Assembly: GCA_023386835.1 (NCBI GenBank)
Contig: JAEWIY010000076.1
Span: 1 to 64,000 of the forward strand
Source of the DNA: Verrucomicrobiota bacterium
Lineage (GTDB): Bacteria > Verrucomicrobiota > Verrucomicrobiia > Opitutales > Opitutaceae
Length of the DNA stretch: 64,000 nucleotides
Direction of reading: 5' to 3'
Shown: positions 58,420 to 64,000 of the stretch, in pieces
Layout: every line of letters starts with the position of its first letter
Position numbering within the stretch: position 1 is the stretch's first letter
The notes under the pieces: model-generated
Database searches by the model: none
The model's input: the letters and a program-made list of their open reading frames with translations, nothing else
What the model was told of the DNA's origin: nothing
Made by a program: the position numbers and the translations under genes

Positions 58420-60068
58420 AGCCACTGGACCTGCTGGGCAATGCCGTCCGTGCCAAAGAGATTCTCGCTGTCCTGGCCCGCCATGGCTTCGCGGATCTCG
58501 CGACGACGCTGGACCGCCGTGGCGGCCTGATCGGCCGGCTCACGCCCGCCCCAGGTCCGCGGCGAAGCAAGTGGGAACGCATTCGCCTGGCGGCCGAGGA
58601 GTTGGGGCCGGCGTGGGTAAAGTTCGGCCAGTTGCTCAGCATGCGGCCGGATGTGATTCCGCATCCGCTGATCCTTGAGCTGCGCAAACTGCAGGACGCG
58701 GTCGCGCCCGTTCCCTTCGCCGAAATCCGCGAAGTGTTGATCGAGGAACTGGAAGCGGACCCGTCAGAGATCTTTTCCGAGTTCTCCGAAACGCCGATCG
58801 CAGCCGCGTCGCTCGCCCAAGTTTACGCGGCGAAGTTGAAGTCCACCGGCGAGGCCGTGGCGGTGAAGATCCAGCGGCCAAACATCGCGCGCAGCATTCG
58901 CGCGGACCTCGAGCTGGCCGCCTGGCTCGCGCAGCACCTGCACAACCGGGAGAACCTGCACCCGTACGATCTGCCGTCCGTCGTCGAGGCGGTGCGCGAC
59001 GGCGTTGAACGCGAACTCGATTTTCGCAACGAGGCGCTGAACCAAGGCTTCTTCAACTCCACCAATCCCGCGCCAGAGCGCGTGTTCGCGCCCCGCGTCT
59101 ACCACGCGTATACCACCGAGCGGGTCTTGGTCATGGAGCTGATCGAGGGCAGCCGCGCCGATAGCGTGGCGCTGCCACCCGACAAGGCACGCGCGCTCGC
59201 GGCGGACGGCGCGCGTTCATTTGTGCACCAAGTGTTGCTCGCGGGTTTCTTTCACGCCGATCCGCACGCGGGCAATGTGTTCGTCTCCACCGACGGGCGC
59301 CTCTGTTTCCTCGACTGGGGATTGGCGGGGCATCTCACGCGCCGCCTGCGCTACGCGTTGGCGGACTTCTGGATTGCGGCCGTTGAAGGCGATGCCGAAA
59401 GCATCGTGCGCATCGCTTCCGAACTCGCTCCGCCCGGCGCGCGCACGGACCTACGGGCGATGGAGAAGGATGTGACGCTCGCCTTGCGGGAGGAGCTGAA
59501 CTTCGCGATGGGCCGGCAGGAGATCGGCCGCGCCATGCTCCGCCTGCTCTACGTCTTCGGCGTCAACGGCATCCCGCTGTCGGGTGACTACTCGATGATG
59601 GCCAAGGGGGTGCTGGCGATTGAGGAACTCGGGCGCAGCCTCGACCCGGACTTTGACCTGCGCGAACACGCGCGACCGGTGCTCCATCAACTCAGCCGCG
59701 AGCGCACCGGTCCGCGCGCGATGGCCCGCCGCTCACGCGAGTTCATTCGGAGCGCTCTGGGAAATCTGCAGGACCTGCCGAGTGAGCTGCAGCGCCTGAT
59801 CCGCCGCCTGGAACACGACGACTTCACAATCAACTTTCAGCATCGCGGGTTGGAGGAGGTGGACGACGCCCTGAAGGCCGCAGCCAACCGGCTGACGCTC
59901 GGGGTCGTCAGCGGATCGTTGATCATCGGCTCATCCCTGTTGGTGACGACCGGCATCCCGCCGTACCTTTGGGGCTACCCGGTGTTGGGGATCATCGGGT
60001 ACCTGCTCTCGGCCATCGTCGGCTTCTACATCATTTGGGACATCTTCCGACGCGGCGGCCACAAGTGA
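58416..60068 (+). CDS. ABC1/UbiB-family protein kinase-like
   Basis: The 550-residue atypical kinase has the family KxGQ motif (AWVKFGQLLSMRPDVIP), the alanine-rich loop AAASLAQVYAAKL, catalytic HADPHAGNVFV and metal-binding FLDWGLAGHL. Two C-terminal membrane helices (about 490-515 and 520-545) anchor it. UbiB/COQ8 proteins support quinone synthesis and lipid movement. The start is GTG, overlapping the previous stop. No quinone genes are nearby. Confidence 0.93.
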   Translation: MKPLDLLGNAVRAKEILAVLARHGFADLATTLDRRGGLIGRLTPAPGPRRSKWERIRLAAEELGPAWVKFGQLLSMRPDVIPHPLILELRKLQDAVAPVPFAEIREVLIEELEADPSEIFSEFSETPIAAASLAQVYAAKLKSTGEAVAVKIQRPNIARSIRADLELAAWLAQHLHNRENLHPYDLPSVVEAVRDGVERELDFRNEALNQGFFNSTNPAPERVFAPRVYHAYTTERVLVMELIEGSRADSVALPPDKARALAADGARSFVHQVLLAGFFHADPHAGNVFVSTDGRLCFLDWGLAGHLTRRLRYALADFWIAAVEGDAESIVRIASELAPPGARTDLRAMEKDVTLALREELNFAMGRQEIGRAMLRLLYVFGVNGIPLSGDYSMMAKGVLAIEELGRSLDPDFDLREHARPVLHQLSRERTGPRAMARRSREFIRSALGNLQDLPSELQRLIRRLEHDDFTINFQHRGLEEVDDALKAAANRLTLGVVSGSLIIGSSLLVTTGIPPYLWGYPVLGIIGYLLSAIVGFYIIWDIFRRGGHK

Positions 60069-60099
60069 GCTCGCCGCCGGATGCCCAAGCGCCGGACCG

Positions 60100-60456
60100 C
60101 TACTTGGCGGCGCGGGCTTCGGTCAATGCGCCGACGAGCGCGGCGCGGGCCTTCTCGTACGCCAACTTGCGAGGATCGAACTGGTTCTGACGCGCATTCA
60201 GCAGCGACTCGAAGGCGGCTTCCGTCTTCTCCAGCTGCTCGATCGCCGGGATGTACCGGGCGACGACGTCGTCCGGTTTGTCTTTCACCTCAGACTCAAT
60301 CTGTTCACGGAACGCCCGCAGCTCAGCCTCGGCCGCATCCACGTAGGACTTCACCGCTTGTTCGTAGGCGGAGAGCGTTTTGCCACCAGACTGGGCAAAC
60401 GCGGGCGTGGCCAGGAGCAGACCGGCCGCGGCAAGGAGGAGACATGAACGATTCAT
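60100..60456 (-). CDS. Small secreted helical protein of unknown function
   Basis: The 118-residue protein has a signal peptide (MNRSCLLLAAAGLLLATPAF, cut near AQS) and a mature helical part, rich in A, E and K, with no cysteines. It is probably periplasmic. I recognise no family. It converges with the UbiB-like gene (32 bases apart) and is divergent from the U32 gene. Confidence 0.7.
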   Translation of the reverse strand: MNRSCLLLAAAGLLLATPAFAQSGGKTLSAYEQAVKSYVDAAEAELRAFREQIESEVKDKPDDVVARYIPAIEQLEKTEAAFESLLNARQNQFDPRKLAYEKARAALVGALTEARAAK

Positions 60457-60528
60457 TTCGAATTAGACGTCTGCACCTTCAGAAGTTCCGACGATCAGAG
60501 CGACACCGGAGTCGCGGCGACGAGAAAA

Positions 60529-60553
60529 CGGGCGCGGGAAACCCTTGCGCCCG
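60529..60553 (+). promoter_or_regulatory. Hairpin in the leader of the U32 gene
   Basis: CGGGCGC (60529-60535) pairs with GCGCCCG (60547-60553), and the inner GGG-AAA-CCC pairs too, giving a 10-bp stem with a two-base bulge. It ends 25 bases before the U32 start. There is no U-tract, so it is not a terminator. Its function is unclear. Confidence 0.35.
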
Positions 60554-60578
60554 GGCCCGCGCGGCGTAGGGGTGCGGA

Positions 60579-63158
60579 ATGTCTGTCCGTGCTCCATCGT
60601 CCACCGAATCAGCGTCCGCGGCGCCGGCCTTGGCCCGTCCGGAGCTGCTCGCACCGGCGGGCGATTGGGAGTGTGTTCGCGCCGCCATCGAAAACGGAGC
60701 GGATGCCGTCTATTTCGGGCTGGAGCGTTTCAACGCGCGCATGCGGGCGAAGAACTTCACCCAGGCTGACCTGCCGGAGTTGATGCACTTCCTGCATCGG
60801 CGCGGCGTGCGCGGCTACGTGACCTTCAACACCCTCGTCTTCACGCGTGAGTTGGAGGATGCCGCCGATTACTTGCGCACCATCATTCGCGCCGGAGTGG
60901 ATGCTGCCATCGTGCAGGACGTGGGCGTCTGCCGTTTGATTCGGCAACTCTCGCCAGACTTTCCGATCCACTGTTCCACGCAGATGACGATCACGAGCGC
61001 GGCGGGCGTGGAATTTGCCCACGAGCTCGGAGCGCAGCTCGTGGTGCTCGCGCGGGAGAACTCGCTCGCGGAGATCAATACCATCCAATCCGCGCAAGCC
61101 GCCACCGGCCGCGCACTCCCACTCGAAGTTTTTGTGCACGGCGCGCTGTGCGTCGCGTACTCGGGCCAATGTCTGACGAGCGAGTCGCTGGGCGGCCGCT
61201 CCGCCAATCGCGGCGAGTGTGCCCAAGCGTGCCGTCTGCCGTACGAACTGGTGTCTGACGGGCAGAAGGTCGAGTTGGGTGATCGCAAGTACCTGCTGAG
61301 TCCGCAGGACCTAGCCGGTCTCGAAGTTTTGCCGGAGCTCGTGCGCGCGGGTGTCGCGTCGTTGAAAATTGAAGGCCGGCTGAAGAGTCCGGAATACGTC
61401 GCCAGCATCACGCGCGTTTATCGCACCGCCCTTGATCGTGTCCTTGGAACGTCCGCGACGCCAGCGGCCACTACGGCGCCGGACGACGCGAAACGCGCGC
61501 GATACGAACTTGAAATGTCTTTCTCGCGCGGCCTCTACACGGGCTGGTTCCGCGGGATCAACAATCAGGAACTCGCGCACGGCCGCTTTGGCACCAAACG
61601 CGGGGTGTTCCTCGGCACCGTTACCCGCGTGCAACGCGAACAGGTCCATCTGCGGCTGGAGGCGCCGGTGAAGCCGGGTGACGGCATCGTCTTCGATGCC
61701 GGCCGACCCGAAGCAGGTGAACAGGGTGGTCGTATCTACTCAGTCGCGACCCGCGGTCCGGAAACGGTGCTGGGGTTTGGGCGCGGCGACATCGACTTCG
61801 CACAGGTGCACGTGGGCGATCGCGTCTGGAAAACGAGCGATCCCGCGCTCCAGCGTGAGTTGCGCACCACGTTTGAGGGAGAGCAGATCCGGTTTCAGCA
61901 ACCGATCACGATCGAAGTGCACGGCGAGGTGGGTACACCGCTGATACTGATCGCGAAGGATGCGCACGGCCACTGTGCGCAAGTACGCTCGGCCATGCCG
62001 TTAATCGCCGCCGATCATCAACCGCTGACCGAGCAGCGATTGCGCGATCAGCTCGGGCGGCTGGGCGGCACGCCTTTCCGCCTGGGGCAGCTCATCAACG
62101 AAACCGCGGCCAACGTTCTGCTGCCGCTCAGCGAGTTGAACCGGTTGCGGCGCGAGCTCGTGGGCGCACTCGAGGCCCAGCGCACCGCGCCGCAACGCTG
62201 GACGCTGCAGCCGATCAACGAGGTCGTGCCCGCTGCACCCGAAAACGCGAGCCGCGCGGTCGATCCGGAGATCATCGCCGTGACGCGTGATCTCGATCAA
62301 TTCGATGCCGCGCTCAGCTGCACGGGGCTACACACGTTCTACTGCGAATTTGAAAACCCGAAACACTACCGCGAAGCCGTGGCGCGCTTCCAACGGTGGC
62401 GGGATCAATCGAGTGCAACGAGCAGCGCCACCGCACCGACGTTGTGGGTGGCCGCGCCGCGCGTGTTCAAACCGGGAGAAGACTGGATCCTCAGCCTAGT
62501 GCGTTCATGCCAGGCGGACGGCTACCTCGTCCGCAACGCCGAGCATCTCCGCTTCTTCGCGGGCTCGCGCGTGCGCGGCGATTTTTCGCTCAACGTCGCG
62601 AATCCGCTCTCGGCGCGGTATTTTCTCAATCGCTACAAGCTCGAGCGCGTGACCGCCAGTTACGACCTCAACGTGGCGCAGCTTGAGGACCTGCTGCGCG
62701 CCGGTCCCGCCGACCGCTTCGACATCACGCTGCACCAACGCATGCCCATGTTTCACATGGAGCATTGCGTGTTCTGCGCCTTCCTCTCGTCCGGCAAGGA
62801 CTACCACGATTGTGGCCGCCCGTGCGAAAAGCATCGCGTGGCACTGCGCGACCGGGTCGGCGCGGAACTGCCGTTGAAGGCTGATGCCGGCTGTCGTAAC
62901 ACCGTGTACAACAACCGCGCGCAGACCGGCGCGGAATTCGCGCAGCGACTGATTGAACTCGGCGCCCGGCACTTCCGGATCGAGTTCGTGCACGAATCGG
63001 CCGACGAGGTGCGGCGCACGTTGCAGCAGTACCAGCGGTTGCTCCGCGGCGAAGTGAGCGGCGCCGATCTTTGGCGCGAGCTCAAGCTGGTCAACCAATT
63101 GGGCGTGACGCGCGGCCAGTTGGAAACGACACCCCAGGTCATTTTCAAGAAGCGCTGA
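60579..63158 (+). CDS. U32-family protein (RlhA/YegQ-like) with DUF3656 region
   Basis: The 859-residue protein starts with a U32 domain (about 20-300): LLAPAGDWECVRAAIENGAD, VFVHGALCVAYSGQCLTSES and NRGECAQACRLPYEL. A DUF3656-like region follows (about 310-560). A C-terminal part (about 560-850) has MEHCVFCAFLSSG and DCGRPCEKHR, a cysteine set that may hold an iron-sulphur cluster. RlhA of this family hydroxylates a cytidine of 23S rRNA; others act with prephenate-type cofactors on RNA. Despite the name, proteolysis is doubtful. Confidence 0.87.
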   Translation: MSVRAPSSTESASAAPALARPELLAPAGDWECVRAAIENGADAVYFGLERFNARMRAKNFTQADLPELMHFLHRRGVRGYVTFNTLVFTRELEDAADYLRTIIRAGVDAAIVQDVGVCRLIRQLSPDFPIHCSTQMTITSAAGVEFAHELGAQLVVLARENSLAEINTIQSAQAATGRALPLEVFVHGALCVAYSGQCLTSESLGGRSANRGECAQACRLPYELVSDGQKVELGDRKYLLSPQDLAGLEVLPELVRAGVASLKIEGRLKSPEYVASITRVYRTALDRVLGTSATPAATTAPDDAKRARYELEMSFSRGLYTGWFRGINNQELAHGRFGTKRGVFLGTVTRVQREQVHLRLEAPVKPGDGIVFDAGRPEAGEQGGRIYSVATRGPETVLGFGRGDIDFAQVHVGDRVWKTSDPALQRELRTTFEGEQIRFQQPITIEVHGEVGTPLILIAKDAHGHCAQVRSAMPLIAADHQPLTEQRLRDQLGRLGGTPFRLGQLINETAANVLLPLSELNRLRRELVGALEAQRTAPQRWTLQPINEVVPAAPENASRAVDPEIIAVTRDLDQFDAALSCTGLHTFYCEFENPKHYREAVARFQRWRDQSSATSSATAPTLWVAAPRVFKPGEDWILSLVRSCQADGYLVRNAEHLRFFAGSRVRGDFSLNVANPLSARYFLNRYKLERVTASYDLNVAQLEDLLRAGPADRFDITLHQRMPMFHMEHCVFCAFLSSGKDYHDCGRPCEKHRVALRDRVGAELPLKADAGCRNTVYNNRAQTGAEFAQRLIELGARHFRIEFVHESADEVRRTLQQYQRLLRGEVSGADLWRELKLVNQLGVTRGQLETTPQVIFKKR

Positions 63159-63225
63159 GCCCTGCGCGGCATTCGTCCAACCCGGAATGTGTTCTGTCGC
63201 CACGAGTTGGATGCGGAAAAAGCAA

Positions 63226-63253
63226 GACGGGGCCGCCTTTCGGCGACCCCGTC
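63226..63253 (-). terminator. Hairpin with a U-tract on the minus strand
   Basis: GACGGGG pairs with CCCCGTC (63226-63232 / 63247-63253), with an inner GCC-TTTC-GGC stem. On the plus strand no U-tract follows. On the minus strand the stem is followed by TTGCTTTTT, as for a rho-independent terminator, although no minus-strand gene is evident. It may stop antisense transcription entering the U32 gene. The rest of 63159-63422 shows no gene. Confidence 0.5.
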
Positions 63254-63422
63254 AGGTCCAGCTTCAACTAACTACCCGGGATGCACCCGGGGCCTTTCGG
63301 CATGCAGGTAGACCGGACGCGATTCTTGGTGTTCCGATTTCGGCCCGATTAATCCGAGCAGCCAATCCAGAGTCGCCGCAGGAGAGAAAGTAGTTTCTGC
63401 TCTGCCAATTAGCCCGTTTCCA

Positions 63423-64000
63423 ATGCCGCCCGAGACCCCCACGACGATCATTTCCCCGAAAAAAAATGATGGGATTTCGCCTCCTGCCGTCGCCAAGAAC
63501 CGCGACTTGGAGATCAAGGATCCTGTTCTGATCTTTAATGCCGTCTGGTCGGAACTCGAACAGGAGTTCGGTCGCGAGCAGCTGCGCTTCCCCAAGGAAA
63601 TCATCCTGCTCGGTGGCGCCCCCGGCTCCGGCAAGGGCACCCACACCCGCTTCATCCTGCGCGCCCGCGGACTCACCTGCCCGCCTGTCGTGGTGAGCGC
63701 ACTACTGGATTCCCCCGACGCGCAGAGAATCAAGAACGCGGGCGGCATGGTCGGAGATCGCGAGGTCATGGGCATCCTGCTTCGCGAGCTTCTGAAGCCG
63801 GAATACCGTGATGGCTGCATCCTCGACGGTTTCCCGCGCACGAAGGTTCAGGTCGAGTGCTTGAAGATCCTCGTCGACCGGATGCTCGCACTGCGTCGCG
63901 AATTCTATGGCACGCCGCTCGGCATCCATTTCCGCCAGCCGACGATCCACATCATGGTGTTGTTCGTCGACGAGAAGACCTCCGTCGCGCGGCAACTGAA
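63423..64000 (+). CDS. Adenylate kinase-family protein with N-terminal extension, 3' end missing
   Basis: 192 codons are visible before the window ends. The P-loop is GAPGSGKGT (65-73), with GGMVGDREVMGILLRELL and GCILDGFPRTKVQ giving the NMP-binding and core motifs of adenylate kinase. In ordinary Adk the P-loop sits near residue 7, so this protein carries about 58 extra N-terminal residues. That extension may place it in a Verrucomicrobia-type long nucleoside monophosphate kinase group. The LID and C-terminus lie beyond the window. Confidence 0.87.
   Translation, partial: MPPETPTTIISPKKNDGISPPAVAKNRDLEIKDPVLIFNAVWSELEQEFGREQLRFPKEIILLGGAPGSGKGTHTRFILRARGLTCPPVVVSALLDSPDAQRIKNAGGMVGDREVMGILLRELLKPEYRDGCILDGFPRTKVQVECLKILVDRMLALRREFYGTPLGIHFRQPTIHIMVLFVDEKTSVARQL

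Overview
The window is high-GC bacterial chromosome, densely coded on both strands, with about 60 protein genes. I see no rRNA or tRNA genes, insertion sequences, CRISPR arrays or phage genes. Gene content points to a Gram-negative heterotroph: Tat and Lol-type lipoprotein signals, a heptose-nucleotide adenylyltransferase, twitching ATPases and pectin-backbone enzymes. The style (PL26-like lyase beside GH28, GC-type-A topoisomerase, double U32 protein, few strong Shine-Dalgarno sites) suggests Verrucomicrobiota, probably Opitutaceae. That placement is inference from recall, not from a search.

Layout. 1-5.1 kb (minus): the start of a GH28 polygalacturonase-like gene, a Tat-exported exo-rhamnogalacturonan-lyase-like protein, and a bEBP-like regulator whose AAA+ domain lacks the sigma-54 contact loop. 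5.2-11.4 kb (minus): a topoisomerase IV A-type subunit, an S41 peptidase-like lipoprotein and two tandem PilT/PilU ATPases. 11.7-19.8 kb: a double ACT protein, a DUF3299 protein, a large hybrid histidine kinase, a LolD/FtsX-type ABC pair and a Ski2-like helicase. 20-25.8 kb (plus): a complete cecR-ybhGFSR-like exporter operon with a palindromic operator. 26-34.7 kb: a HAMP-less chemoreceptor, a GH3-family protein, a TlpA-like thioredoxin, a processive GT2, LysR, YggS and a SirB1-like protein, then aroE. 35.6-42.2 kb (minus): a compact eight-gene run manA, AsmA-like, grpE, dnaJ, rfaE2-like, purN, argC, prmA. 42.3-45.8 kb (plus): ftsK and a RodZ-like gene. 45.9-49.5 kb (minus): nfeD, short nfeD, floA (flotillin) and a small membrane-anchored protein. 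49.6-53.5 kb (plus): an epimerase, tatA, Smr, AIM24-like and DUF4199 genes. 53.5-55.7 kb (minus): an ECF sigma, anti-sigma and PDZ cassette, and a 59-residue membrane protein. 55.7-64 kb: an OxyR-like LysR, an MFS exporter, phasin-like and UbiB genes, a small secreted protein, a U32 protein and the start of an adenylate kinase.

The most unusual signal is outside the genes. Three intergenic regions carry near-consensus sigma-54 (-24/-12) promoters with exact GG-N10-GC spacing. One precedes the nfeD/floA operon. The other two (about 29.45 and 51.12 kb) precede no gene directly: each is followed within about 80-130 bases by a strong rho-independent terminator. They look like two short RpoN-dependent RNAs, one of which folds into three consecutive hairpins. 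No classical GAFTGA-bearing activator is encoded here, so the activator must lie elsewhere.

Limits: all calls come from reading motifs and gene order by eye. Residue numbers are hand-counted and may be off by one or two. Functions given for hypothetical genes are descriptions of what is visible, not assignments.
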